The notes: a model not told the origin generated them from the letters alone. A DNA stretch of 64,000 nucleotides from Shewanella sp. SNU WT4 (GCF_006494715.1 NZ_CP041151.1:1240001-1304000), one strand, 5' to 3'. Numbered from the stretch's first letter, positions 1 to 9,700 are shown. Numbers and translations: made by a program.

Positions 1-562
1 GGGTGCGCCAATAGTACCTTAACGCTAACAAGGTGCGTTGAGGTAACGGCACCAGTCTATCCTTGCCACCTTTAGCATCACGGATATGCACTTGCATCAG
101 CCCTGCATCAATATCTCCAACCTGCAATGATATCGCTTCCCCTAGGCGCAAACCCATGCTGTACAAGGTTAAGAAACAGACCTGATAACGCAGCTGGCGC
201 GTGAGGCTGATAACTATCGCGACTTCGCAGGGCGTGAGGATATCGGGCAGGTGTTTCACCTGGGGTGGCTTAACAATATTAAGCCACTGCCAAGATTTGT
301 TGAGGACGTGAAAGTAGAAAAACTGCAAGCCGTTGCGGTCGAGTTTGACGGTACTCCATGAGTGTGAGGCAATCAAATCGGCAAAATAGCGCTTCAAATC
401 ATCGGTAGTCAGGGTATCGGGGCAGCAGTCAAAATACGTCGTAATGCGACGTATGGCTCGGCTGTAAGCATCGATGGTTGCTGGTCGCTTGCCTTGCAAG
501 GTTAAGTTGGTAAGATGTTGTTCATAAAGAAAATCAAAGCGTTGTTGTTCGTGAGTGTTCAT
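1..562 (-). CDS. Tyrosine recombinase/integrase, 5' part only (runs off window start)
   Basis: About 187 codons of a tyrosine site-specific recombinase are visible, starting at ATG 562 with AGGAG a few bases upstream. The N-terminal half has the layout of a core-binding SAM-like domain (TIDAYSRAIRRITTYF). The catalytic domain then opens with MGLRLGEA, which holds the first catalytic arginine, and KGGKDR, which fits the beta-hairpin lysine. The remaining active-site residues (HxxR, H/W, Tyr) lie outside the window, so activity cannot be judged. The style resembles the XerC/D-like accessory recombinases carried with IS91-family Y2 transposases in Shewanella and Vibrio more than a classical IntI. 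That assignment is inference, because the neighbouring gene is not in the window. An attC site begins about 100 bp upstream of the start. Confidence 0.85.
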   Translation of the reverse strand, partial: MNTHEQQRFDFLYEQHLTNLTLQGKRPATIDAYSRAIRRITTYFDCCPDTLTTDDLKRYFADLIASHSWSTVKLDRNGLQFFYFHVLNKSWQWLNIVKPPQVKHLPDILTPCEVAIVISLTRQLRYQVCFLTLYSMGLRLGEAISLQVGDIDAGLMQVHIRDAKGGKDRLVPLPQRTLLALRYYWRT

Positions 563-666
563 GATGATACTCCTAGGTTTGCGACCGAAGCAGGGCGCGT
601 CTAGCAAGTATTTAGGATGAGGGGCAAAAGGATGGCTTTATCTTGTTCCTGCCGCAAAGCGGCTTC
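563..666. other. Non-coding stretch between recombinase start and attC, possible IS91-like terminus
   Basis: It carries the recombinase ribosome binding site and a small perfect hairpin, GCCGC-AAA-GCGGC at 651-663. GTTC follows at 667-670. IS91-family elements insert next to tetranucleotides of the GTTC/GAAC type, so this could be the end of such an element. No transposase is visible, so the boundary is a guess. Confidence 0.25.
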
Positions 667-792
667 GTTCAACAAACAATTTAAGAGTGATTCCCCACGC
701 TTGGCATTTTCACTATGCGTTGGTTTTGGTGATTAAGGTGGTATGCGGCGGCTTTTGTATTGCGTTGTTCACCCCTTAACAAGGCGTTAAAC
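667..792 (+). other. attC: Integron cassette recombination site attC (VCR-like, about 126 bp)
   Basis: The left core box GTTCAAC (667-673) fits RYYYAAC and the right box GTTAAAC (786-792) fits GTTRRRY. Inside them, the left arm AAC-N7-TTAAG pairs with the right arm CTTAA-N6-GTT, leaving the one-base asymmetry typical of extrahelical bases in attC. The interior shows the imperfect symmetry and the phrases (TTTAAGAGTGATTC, GCTTGGCATTTTC, TGCGTTGTTCACCCCTTAA) that I associate with Vibrio and Shewanella chromosomal-integron attC sites. The length is close to the V. cholerae repeat. In this orientation the cassette gene would lie to the left, where the recombinase now sits. No second attC is visible in the window. 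Confidence 0.8.
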
Positions 793-939
793 CCATAGAA
801 ATTTTAATCCGAAACTGACGAGTTAGATCTACAAGCGATAGCAGCCGGCAGCGCTAATGTGTGTACGAACCTTATGGTGCGAACACACCTGAGTACTTGT
901 GAATGCTACAAGCCGTGGTTAGTGATTCTATGTTAGAGG
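793..939. other. Intergenic, nothing recognised
   Basis: No coding or structured element stands out between the attC right box and the end of the DUF3634-like gene. It would be the next cassette or the chromosomal flank, depending on array orientation. Confidence 0.3.
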
Positions 940-1278
940 CTAGGCGCGGCGGCCATTATCAGCGTCTTTGCGCTCATAGTATTCAAACGGGAATAAATTA
1001 CGCAGGCGCTGGCTGACATCATCACTGACATTGGCGGAAATATGCAGGCGCACACTGCCAGAGCGCTCGGCGCGGATGGTGCAGGTGAGTTTTTCAGCTT
1101 TGGCTATGGCGCGGGCTTCGCGCTCAAACTTGTCCTGAATTTTACCTTTATGGCTAGTCAGCCGCCCTTGTTTAAAGTGCATTTCAAACAGAGTTAATCC
1201 CGATTTGCCGCCAAACATGAGCTTATAAACCAAATAAAAGCCGATGATAATAAGGACGGTCTTGATTGCAATATCCAT
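940..1278 (-). CDS. DUF3634-family small membrane protein
   Basis: A 112-residue protein with one N-terminal membrane segment (about residues 4-22, IKTVLIIIGFYLVYKLMFG) followed by a basic, soluble, alpha/beta-looking tail. The ATG at 1278 is preferred over the longer reading frame because GGAGCG lies 7 bases upstream. The upstream extension is hydrophilic and would bury the membrane anchor. The sequence resembles the DUF3634 proteins common in Shewanella; their function is unknown. It is monocistronic, and the next gene is about 500 bp away. The family name is from memory; the topology is read directly. Confidence 0.7.
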   Translation of the reverse strand: MDIAIKTVLIIIGFYLVYKLMFGGKSGLTLFEMHFKQGRLTSHKGKIQDKFEREARAIAKAEKLTCTIRAERSGSVRLHISANVSDDVSQRLRNLFPFEYYERKDADNGRRA

Positions 1279-1353
1279 AAGTGGCGCTCCTACAAGTCGG
1301 CGGTTGCCTGCGAAAGTATAGTTATTTGTGCCGCATCCATTCTTTAAAGGCAA

Positions 1354-2877
<1,524 letters not shown>

Positions 2878-2906
2878 CTCTAAGATTCGGCCTACACATT
2901 ACTTTC

Positions 2907-2931
2907 GGCCAGCCCAGCGCTGGCCTTTTTT
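2907..2931 (+). terminator. Intrinsic terminator/attenuator between potF and potG
   Basis: GGCCAGC (2907-2913), a 5-base loop, GCTGGCC (2919-2925), then six T. It lies inside the operon, so it probably acts as a partial terminator favouring potF transcripts. Confidence 0.85.
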
Positions 2932-2944
2932 ATCTGGATACGTT

Positions 2945-4084
2945 ATGACTCAAAATAAGTCGGTAGTGGCACCTTTGTCTGCATCAAAGAGTGCCACTGA
3001 TGTGATATTAAGAATTGAAAAAGTTTCTAAAGTGTTCGATGGCTGCCGCGCGGTTGATGAGGTGTCGTTATCGATTGAACGTGGTGAGATTTTTGCTTTA
3101 TTAGGCGGCTCAGGCTCAGGTAAAACTACCTTGCTGCGTATGCTTGCCGGGTTTGAACAACCCACCGAAGGGCGCATTTTTTTAGACGGTCAAGACATTA
3201 CCGATCTCCCTCCTTATGAGCGTCCTATCAACATGATGTTCCAGTCGTATGCGTTATTTCCCCATATGACGGTGGAGCAAAATATTGCCTTTGGCCTAAA
3301 GCAAGATAAGTTGCCCAAAGCGCAAATTACTGCCCGCGTGCAAGAAATGCTAAAACTGGTGCGCATGGAGCAGTTTGCCAAACGTAAACCGCATCAATTA
3401 TCTGGTGGTCAGCGCCAACGTGTCGCCTTGGCGCGATCGCTCGCTAAACGCCCTAAATTATTATTGTTAGATGAGCCCATGGGCGCGCTTGATAAAAAAC
3501 TGCGCACCGAAATGCAGCTTGAAGTGGTTGAAATTCTTGAACGTGTTGGCGTGACCTGCGTGATGGTGACCCATGACCAAGAAGAAGCCATGACGATGGC
3601 GGGGCGCATGTCCATCATGAGTGATGGCTGGGTAATGCAAACCGGCACGCCGCAAGATATTTACGAAAGCCCGAACAGTCGCATGGTGGCCGAATTTATT
3701 GGTTCAGTGAACATGTTTGCTGGCGAGATTATTGAAGACATGGCCGACCATGTGATTATTCAATCACCAGCGTTAGCGCAGCCATTTTATCTTGGCCACG
3801 GTATCACCACTCAGCTGGACGACAGGCAAGTGTGGGTAGCGGTGCGCCCAGAAAAAACCTTAGTGAGTAAAACTAAGCCCGAGCAAGACTATAACTGGGC
3901 CGAGGGCATAGTCCATGATATCGCCTACCTTGGCGGTATTTCTGTGTACTACATTCGCTTGGCTCATGGCCAGTTAGTGCAGTGTTCTATGCTCAACCGT
4001 GAGCGCGGTGCTGACCAACCTACTTGGGATGATAACGTCTATATCAGCTGGGATGACACTAGCGCCGTGGTACTTAATTCATGA
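2945..4084 (+). CDS. potG: Putrescine ABC transporter ATPase PotG
   Basis: A 379-residue ABC ATPase that powers putrescine import. Walker A GGSGSGKT is at residues 54-61, the signature LSGGQRQR is near 157, Walker B LLLLDEP is near 176, and the switch His (VMVTHD) follows. The C-terminal 120 residues form the TOBE-type regulatory domain usual for PotA/PotG. The stop overlaps the potH start (ATGA), indicating translational coupling. It lies 67 bp after potF, beyond the attenuator. No missing motif is seen. Confidence 0.92.
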   Translation: MTQNKSVVAPLSASKSATDVILRIEKVSKVFDGCRAVDEVSLSIERGEIFALLGGSGSGKTTLLRMLAGFEQPTEGRIFLDGQDITDLPPYERPINMMFQSYALFPHMTVEQNIAFGLKQDKLPKAQITARVQEMLKLVRMEQFAKRKPHQLSGGQRQRVALARSLAKRPKLLLLDEPMGALDKKLRTEMQLEVVEILERVGVTCVMVTHDQEEAMTMAGRMSIMSDGWVMQTGTPQDIYESPNSRMVAEFIGSVNMFAGEIIEDMADHVIIQSPALAQPFYLGHGITTQLDDRQVWVAVRPEKTLVSKTKPEQDYNWAEGIVHDIAYLGGISVYYIRLAHGQLVQCSMLNRERGADQPTWDDNVYISWDDTSAVVLNS

Positions 4085-4983
4085 TGGCGCCGCGTGAACT
4101 TAGGCGTTTAGGGCAACTGGTCGCGGTAGGCTTGCCTTACCTGTGGCTAGTGTTATTTTTTGCCTTGCCCTTTGCCATAGTCGTCAAAATCAGTTTTTCA
4201 TCGGCGGCCATGGCCATTCCGCCTTATGAGCCGATGTTCAGCTTTATGGATGACATACTGACTGCGAGCATGAATCTTGGCAATTATCTGCTGCTACTGG
4301 ATGACAGCCTCTATGTTGAGGCCTATTTTGGCTCGATTAAGATGGCTTTCGTGGCCACGCTCGGCTGCCTGTTACTGGGTTATCCGATGGCATACGCCAT
4401 CGCCAAAACCTCGCCGCAGCGCCAAGCCATGTTATTGCTGCTGGTGATGCTGCCTAGTTGGACCTCATTTTTAATCCGCATTTATGCGTGGATGGGGTTA
4501 CTTAGCCACAACGGCTTAATCAATCAGGTATTGCTATATCTTGGCGCGATTTCAGAGCCGTTAGAAATCTTAAATACCGATATTGCCGTGTATATCGGCA
4601 TGATTTACGCGTATCTGCCGTTTATGATTTTGCCTTTGTACGCCAATTTGGCGCGCCAAGATAAGAGTCTGTTGGAAGCGGCGGCCGACCTTGGCGCCCA
4701 TAAGTTCACTAGCTTTTGGCAAGTCACTTGGCCGTTATCCTTAGGCGGCGTTATGGCTGGGTGTTTATTGGTATTTATTCCGGCCATTGGAGAGTTTGTT
4801 ATTCCTGAATTACTTGGCGGCCCAGATTCTTTGATGATAGGTAAAGTCTTGTGGCAAGAGTTCTTTAACAACCGAGATTGGCCAGTGGCATCGGCGTTGG
4901 CGGTAGTTATGTTGTTCTTATTAGCCATTCCTATTGCTTGCTTTAATCATTATCAAGCTAAAAGTTTGGAGGCTAAGTCATGA
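4081..4983 (+). CDS. potH: Putrescine ABC transporter permease PotH
   Basis: A 300-residue inner-membrane permease with about six membrane helices. It has the binding-protein-dependent transport EAA loop (LLEAAADLGAHKFTSFWQVTWPL, roughly residues 198-220) that docks onto PotG. It pairs with PotI to form the channel. The start overlaps the potG stop by 4 bases and its own stop overlaps the potI start in the same way, so potGHI is one coupled unit. E. coli PotH is slightly longer (317). Confidence 0.92.
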   Translation: MMAPRELRRLGQLVAVGLPYLWLVLFFALPFAIVVKISFSSAAMAIPPYEPMFSFMDDILTASMNLGNYLLLLDDSLYVEAYFGSIKMAFVATLGCLLLGYPMAYAIAKTSPQRQAMLLLLVMLPSWTSFLIRIYAWMGLLSHNGLINQVLLYLGAISEPLEILNTDIAVYIGMIYAYLPFMILPLYANLARQDKSLLEAAADLGAHKFTSFWQVTWPLSLGGVMAGCLLVFIPAIGEFVIPELLGGPDSLMIGKVLWQEFFNNRDWPVASALAVVMLFLLAIPIACFNHYQAKSLEAKS

Positions 4984-5795
4984 AGCGCGTGAGTGTATCT
5001 ACCTTAGGCTTAATTGGCGGCGTGATTTTTTTATATGCGCCCTTGTTTATCTTAGTGTTCTACTCCTTTAATGCCTCGAAATTAGTGACCATTTGGGGCG
5101 GGTTTTCGGTTAAATGGTATGGCGAGTTATTTCGCGATCAGCAGATTTTAGATGCTGTGTGGACGAGCTTAGTCATCGCCTTTAACTCTGCAACCATGGC
5201 CGTAATTTTAGGCACGCTGGCCGCTATGGTGATGACGCGTTATCGCGCTTCTCGGGTAAAAACCAGTATTTCAGCCATGATTACTGCGCCTTTGGTGATG
5301 CCAGAAGTGATTACCGGTTTATCGCTATTGCTACTTTTTGTGCATATGGCGGACTTTTTAGGTTGGCCATTGGAGCGTGGACGCTTAACTATTTGGATTG
5401 CGCATTCCACCTTTAGCGCCGCGTATGTGGCCGTGGTTGTGTCGTCGCGTTTGCGTGAGCTTGACCGCTCCATTGAAGAAGCGGCCATGGATTTGGGCGC
5501 CACACCGATGAAGACTTTTATGCTCATCACAGTGCCCATGATAGCGCCATCGCTATTAGCCGGCTGGTTACTGGCATTTAGCTTATCCCTTGATGACTTA
5601 GTGATAGCAAGCTTTACCTCAGGCCCAGGTGCTACTACTTTGCCTATGGTGGTGTTTTCGTCGGTGCGAATGGGGGTTACGCCTAAAATCAATGCATTAG
5701 CTACGTTAATCATATTAACGGTGGCGCTTATCGCCTTAATAAGCTGGTTTGTGATGCGTCGCAATCAGCGGCGTATGCTCGCGCAGCAGTCATAG
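4980..5795 (+). CDS. potI: Putrescine ABC transporter permease PotI
   Basis: A 271-residue permease, second half of the membrane channel. It has six predicted helices and the EAA loop EEAAMDLGATPMKTF (about residues 166-180). The SLDDLVIASF segment after it is characteristic of PotC/PotI. ATG overlaps the potH stop (ATGA). The operon ends with a strong terminator 22 bp downstream. Confidence 0.92.
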   Translation: MKRVSVSTLGLIGGVIFLYAPLFILVFYSFNASKLVTIWGGFSVKWYGELFRDQQILDAVWTSLVIAFNSATMAVILGTLAAMVMTRYRASRVKTSISAMITAPLVMPEVITGLSLLLLFVHMADFLGWPLERGRLTIWIAHSTFSAAYVAVVVSSRLRELDRSIEEAAMDLGATPMKTFMLITVPMIAPSLLAGWLLAFSLSLDDLVIASFTSGPGATTLPMVVFSSVRMGVTPKINALATLIILTVALIALISWFVMRRNQRRMLAQQS

Positions 5796-5816
5796 CTCGC
5801 GGTTATAAAGTAAACA

Positions 5817-5846
5817 GACAGGAGCTTAGGCTCCTGTCTTTGTTTG
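5817..5846 (+). terminator. Intrinsic terminator of potFGHI
   Basis: Perfect stem GACAGGAGC-TTAG-GCTCCTGTC followed by TTTGTTT. Confidence 0.9.
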
Positions 5847-5934
5847 CGCTGTATAAAAAATGTGCTTATAACCATTTTGGGGGAAGATCACTGTTTAAAG
5901 ATTAAACACAAATAAAGATAATTAAAAAATAGCG

Positions 5935-5985
5935 ATGAACTTAGTGTAAACACTGAGTTTTTATTGGATATATCGCTAAATTTTT
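5935..5985 (+). promoter_or_regulatory. Hairpin-rich leader upstream of the DAACS symporter
   Basis: ACTTAGTG-TAAA-CACTGAGT (one G-U pair) followed by TTTTATT resembles a small terminator. It is bracketed by AGCGAT/ATCGCT, which can form an outer stem. It lies about 150 bp before the start codon in an AT-rich 290 bp gap. It could be an attenuator or simply the promoter region; no known riboswitch was recognised. Confidence 0.35.
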
Positions 5986-6137
5986 AAGTAATTGTCACCA
6001 TAAGTTGGTTTTTTCTGATGAAAAGCTATTTTTTGGCGTTTTGCGGGTATGGTGCACAGTTAACGCCATGGGTGAATGTTATGGTTACTCCAATACAAAA
6101 ATAAGCTATCGATGATGAGATAACTTTGGGAGTAAGC

Positions 6138-7379
6138 ATGATAAACAAGAGTTTTTTTAAAAACATAGGCGTGCAAGTTGTGATCGCCATGATAATCGGC
6201 GCGGCAGTCGGCATGATGATGGGCGACAGCGCCTCTATGTTTGCTCCGCTAGGTACGATTTTCATCAGCCTAGTTAAGATGCTAGTGATCCCTCTGGTAT
6301 TAGTGTCCATTGTTGCTGGCGCCGCGAGTTTAGGTAACAGCCCATCAGCCGGTAAAATTGGCATAGGCTCCTTTGGCTTCTTTCTCGTCACTTCTGGCAT
6401 AGCTGTTACTTTAGCCTTAGTCATGGGCTCAGTATTTAAGCCTGGTAGCGGCGTAGATTTCGCCGGTCACGGTCAAGACTTAATGACAGTCACTGCCGAG
6501 CAAGGCACAGTGCCAGGTGTGGTTGATACCTTAATAGGTATGATCCCAACCAACGTGTTTGAATCCTTATATGGCGGCAACATACTGCAAATTTTAGTTT
6601 TCAGTATCTTCTTTGGTATTGCCCTGACCAAAGTGAAAGGCGATGGCGCCAAGCCGCTGATTAATGGCTTAAACACTACCGTTGAAGCCTTTGTGTGGAT
6701 GATTAACTGCGTCATGATTATTGCGCCTATTGGTGTGTTTGGTTTGATGGCCGACTCTGTAGGTACCTTTGGTTTCCAAGCGTTAGAAGTGGTGTTTAAG
6801 TTATTTGCTGTGTTTGTGGCGGCGATTCTGATTTATGGCTTTATCTTCTTCCCATTAATGGTGCAGTGTTTCTCTAAAGTTACCGCCCGTCAGTTTATCT
6901 CGGCCATGAAAAAGCCGCAGGTTATGGCGCTATCAACCGCATCATCCATGGCTACTTTGCCAGTTAACATGGAAACCTGTGAAGAAGAGCTTGGCGTTTC
7001 TAAAGCGACCACCGCCTTTGTTCTGCCTCTTGGCGCCACCATTAACATGAGTGGTAACGCCATTTACTACGGCTTAGTGGCTATGTTCTTTGCGCAGATG
7101 TACAACATTGATTTAACCATGACCGCTTATATTGCGATTATCTTTACGTCAACCTTAGGCGCCATTGGTCAAGCTGGCGTACCTGGCCCGTCATTCTTAG
7201 TGGTCGCGGTATTGCTTGCAGCAGGCATTCCGATTGATGGCTTGCCATTGTTGTTTGCCCTTGACCGCGTGTTCGACATGATCAGAACCTCACTCAACAT
7301 TACTGGTGATGCGGCGTGCGCCATTGTGATGGATAGATATAGCCCTGAAAAACTAGAGTTATACGCAGCTAAGGCTTAA
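6138..7379 (+). CDS. DAACS-family dicarboxylate/amino acid:cation symporter
   Basis: A 413-residue inner-membrane secondary transporter of the glutamate/dicarboxylate symporter fold. The conserved pieces are the serine-rich HP1 loop (ALSTASSMATLP), the TM7 motif (here NMSGN), the HP2 loop (GQAGVPGPSF) and the TM8 substrate site DMIRTSLNITGD. ATG 6138 is chosen over a TTG 12 bases earlier because GGGAG sits 5 bases before it. TM7 reads NMSGN where the family usually has NMDGT, so an acidic cation-site residue is replaced. The TM8 Asp, Arg, Asn and Asp positions are kept. The substrate cannot be assigned from sequence. It is monocistronic. Confidence 0.88.
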   Translation: MINKSFFKNIGVQVVIAMIIGAAVGMMMGDSASMFAPLGTIFISLVKMLVIPLVLVSIVAGAASLGNSPSAGKIGIGSFGFFLVTSGIAVTLALVMGSVFKPGSGVDFAGHGQDLMTVTAEQGTVPGVVDTLIGMIPTNVFESLYGGNILQILVFSIFFGIALTKVKGDGAKPLINGLNTTVEAFVWMINCVMIIAPIGVFGLMADSVGTFGFQALEVVFKLFAVFVAAILIYGFIFFPLMVQCFSKVTARQFISAMKKPQVMALSTASSMATLPVNMETCEEELGVSKATTAFVLPLGATINMSGNAIYYGLVAMFFAQMYNIDLTMTAYIAIIFTSTLGAIGQAGVPGPSFLVVAVLLAAGIPIDGLPLLFALDRVFDMIRTSLNITGDAACAIVMDRYSPEKLELYAAKA

Positions 7380-7403
7380 GCCTACTGAGTGAATCAGTTA
7401 AAT

Positions 7404-7435
7404 AAAAACGGCAAGTCTAGGCTTGCCGTTTTTTT
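7404..7435. terminator. Bidirectional terminator between symporter and FMN reductase
   Basis: ACGGCAAG-TCTAGG-CTTGCCGT with A5 on the left and T7 on the right. The convergent genes on both sides can use it. Confidence 0.88.
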
Positions 7436-7460
7436 GTCAGTAAGAAATTAGCTGCTGGCG

Positions 7461-7985
7461 TTAAGCTAATTTTGCCATGACAGCGTTGAATTTTTCCTGC
7501 CATTCTGGCTGTGTTGGTTGCCCCGCTTCTACATCAAAGTTGTCATAAAAAGCCGGTAATGACAGTTGTGATTTAATTACGCCGCCAAAGTAACCCATGG
7601 AGTTCATGGCTGAGCTGAGCACGCTGGCAGCGCCCGCTGGGCCTGGCGATGTGGCCAGTAGTACCATAGGCTTACCTTGAAACACCTTCATATTGATACG
7701 CGACGTCCAATCAAACAGATTTTTATAGGCGGCAGTGTAGCTGCCATTATGTTCTGCAAAGGAAATCACTATGGCATCAGCGTTTCCAAGCTTAGCGTAA
7801 AAGGCTTTAGCGGCATCAGGCTGGCCGATTTCTTTTTCTTTATCTTCGCTAAAAAGCGGCAGCTCAAAATCATTTAAATCGAGTAATTCCACCTCGGCGC
7901 CGGTCACTAAGTGGGCGGCGTAATTCGCCAGTTGTTTATTAATGGAGTGACGACTGCTGCTGGCGCCGAATGCGATTATTTTCAT
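7461..7985 (-). CDS. NAD(P)H-dependent FMN reductase family protein
   Basis: A 174-residue flavodoxin-fold oxidoreductase. The N-terminal phosphate-binding loop GASSSRHSINKQL (residues 7-19) and the segment EHNGSYTAAYKNLFDW (about 78-93) are the FMN-contact motifs of the NADPH-dependent FMN reductase/quinone reductase family. It is probably a cytosolic flavin or quinone reductase; the electron acceptor cannot be told from sequence. It is transcribed alone and ends at the shared terminator. Confidence 0.85.
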   Translation of the reverse strand: MKIIAFGASSSRHSINKQLANYAAHLVTGAEVELLDLNDFELPLFSEDKEKEIGQPDAAKAFYAKLGNADAIVISFAEHNGSYTAAYKNLFDWTSRINMKVFQGKPMVLLATSPGPAGAASVLSSAMNSMGYFGGVIKSQLSLPAFYDNFDVEAGQPTQPEWQEKFNAVMAKLA

Positions 7986-8164
7986 GGGTTATTCCTTGGG
8001 GTTGTGAGGGAAATGACATCTAAGGTTAAGCTTAATCTATAGTCACGAGACTATGTTTGGCAATCAAGGCGGGGCTAATGCTAAGAGTTTTATCTGGCTT
8101 GGGGGCTTGGGCATTTAAGCTCTGTGGATTTAAGCGCTGGCGCCTAAGTTTCTTGTGGGGGATT

Positions 8165-8194
8165 AACCAATTCGGGACATAGCCCGAATTGGTT
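8165..8194 (-). terminator. Hairpin downstream of the DUF1904-like gene
   Basis: Perfect 12 bp stem AACCAATTCGGG / CCCGAATTGGTT with a 6-base loop. There is only a weak T stretch after it on the minus strand. Confidence 0.55.
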
Positions 8195-8211
8195 GGTGAT
8201 GAACTATGGGC

Positions 8212-8550
8212 TTAGCCGTAATGGGCGCCATTGTCATAGTAATCACTTGGGGTGAGCTTAGTAAAAATCACCGCAACATCTTGCTCTGGCTTATTCATGG
8301 CAGTACGCACTAATTGAGTAACCGTTTTTGCTATCTCATCTTGTACTTGTTGGCCACGGTCAAAATACAGCACTTCAATAAAAGGATAAGCGGCAATAGC
8401 TTCGCCTTCTGCAAAAAAGCTGGCAGGAATATGCTCGATAGTAAAATGCGCACGCGGACTATTCATCAGCTCACCTAAGGCATCTACCAGTGGGGTCGAT
8501 AAGGCTTGCACTTGCTCAGCTGTCATGGCGCGGCAACGAAAATGCGGCAT
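8212..8550 (-). CDS. DUF1904/tautomerase-like protein
   Basis: A 112-residue protein beginning MPHFRCRAM, with the compact beta-alpha-beta layout of tautomerase-superfamily subunits (DUF1904). ATG 8550 is chosen over a TTG 15 bases upstream because GAAGAG lies in the right place. If initiator Met is removed, Pro2 would be at the N terminus, as in the catalytic 4-oxalocrotonate tautomerases. Whether it is active is unknown. It is monocistronic, with no functional neighbour. Confidence 0.72.
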   Translation of the reverse strand: MPHFRCRAMTAEQVQALSTPLVDALGELMNSPRAHFTIEHIPASFFAEGEAIAAYPFIEVLYFDRGQQVQDEIAKTVTQLVRTAMNKPEQDVAVIFTKLTPSDYYDNGAHYG

Positions 8551-8756
8551 AAGAATTCTCTTCAAAAGTTAATGAGTCGCTATTCTAATCCCCAGTTGGC
8601 TGACTGCCAACTTTTGCGCGGCAATAGCGTTAGTTGGACGTGATTGAAAAACAAGCTATCTTGATTAAGTAAATGTAATCTTTGAACTTTGTGGCTTACA
8701 AGCAAAATTAGCTACACTCACGTGCTTTGATGACACACTTGGCTTTGTTGGTGGTG

Positions 8757-8802
8757 TAAGTGCTTAGATATAAGCTTTTGGGTTTAAGTGCTTAGATTTA
8801 AG
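8757..8802. repeat. Two-copy direct repeat upstream of pgpB
   Basis: TTTAAGTGCTTAGATTTAAG (8783-8802) repeats the preceding TAAGTGCTTAGATATAAG (8757-8774). It is non-coding and the function is unknown. Confidence 0.6.
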
Positions 8803-8887
8803 TCATGGGCACTAACATTGAATCAAGCATAAATGATGTGGAATTAGCCTCTACTCGGCCTTAGGCCATTGAGCGAAAGGATAGTCA

Positions 8888-9661
8888 ATGACGAAATCAC
8901 GTTTTGGTCACCAAGGCCTAGCCTCGGGATATATAACGGTAATGTGGCTGTTAATGCTGTTATTGCCGCTCGGCTTACTGTGGCAGCAAACCCAATTGTT
9001 CCCTTTGCTCGATCTTAAAGACTGGCCGGCGCAGGCTTTGTATTGGATCACTTGGTCAGGGACTACGCCTTATGGCATAGGTACTATCGTGTTGGTGCTG
9101 ATGTACAGTGCAACGCGCTTAACTCGGCCCATGTGGATATCGTTATTGTTAGCGGTCGCCATCAGTCAGGCGGTTGGCATTGGCTTAAATCATGAATTAA
9201 AACTGCATTTTAAAGAGCCGCGTCCCAATTTAAGCTGGTTTGTCGATCGCGATGAAATGGATGCAGATTTTTTTTATGAGCAAAGCTTAACGCAGCGCAC
9301 CGACATGCTTGCCAATGCCATCGCTACCCATGCGCGGCAATTGCCTATGTCAGAGCGGATAGCGAGCCAGTGGCGTGAAGAGGTGGGTTATTCATTCCCC
9401 TCGGGCCACACTCAATTTGCGGTGTCATTTAGCTTAATCGTCTGTTTTTATTTAGTGGCGTCAGGCTTAGTGGTGCTACCTATGATATTAAGTTTGTGGG
9501 CCGTGCTTATGGGTTTGAGCCGAATGTTATTGGGCTTACATTGGCCAGTGGATGTGCTCGGCTCCACCTTGATTGGCGGCGCGCTGGCCGTGAGTTGCAT
9601 TTTGCTCGTAAACGTAAGTCGGCGTTTTTGGATTAAAAAACTGCCCGCGCGTGAGTCTTAG
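8888..9661 (+). CDS. pgpB: PAP2-family phosphatase, phosphatidylglycerophosphatase B type
   Basis: A 257-residue polytopic inner-membrane lipid phosphatase. All three PAP2 motifs are present: K105-x6-R112P113, PSGH at 171-174 (catalytic His174) and SR211-212...H218...D222. The length and the wide gap between motif 1 and motif 2 fit PgpB. PgpB dephosphorylates phosphatidylglycerol phosphate and can act on undecaprenyl pyrophosphate. It is transcribed alone and ends in a strong terminator. UppP (34987-35787) would be a second, unrelated undecaprenyl-PP phosphatase. Confidence 0.87.
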   Translation: MTKSRFGHQGLASGYITVMWLLMLLLPLGLLWQQTQLFPLLDLKDWPAQALYWITWSGTTPYGIGTIVLVLMYSATRLTRPMWISLLLAVAISQAVGIGLNHELKLHFKEPRPNLSWFVDRDEMDADFFYEQSLTQRTDMLANAIATHARQLPMSERIASQWREEVGYSFPSGHTQFAVSFSLIVCFYLVASGLVVLPMILSLWAVLMGLSRMLLGLHWPVDVLGSTLIGGALAVSCILLVNVSRRFWIKKLPARES

Positions 9662-9700
9662 CGCGGATAGTCGCAGATTTAAGTTAATCCGTGAGTTTAA

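Noticed and set aside
5240-5764. 174-residue minus-strand ORF inside potI
   Set aside because: Antisense shadow of an intact permease gene; the sense frame carries the EAA loop.
8757-8802. CRISPR-like repeat-spacer pattern
   Set aside because: Only two imperfect copies and no regular spacers; treated as a simple direct repeat.
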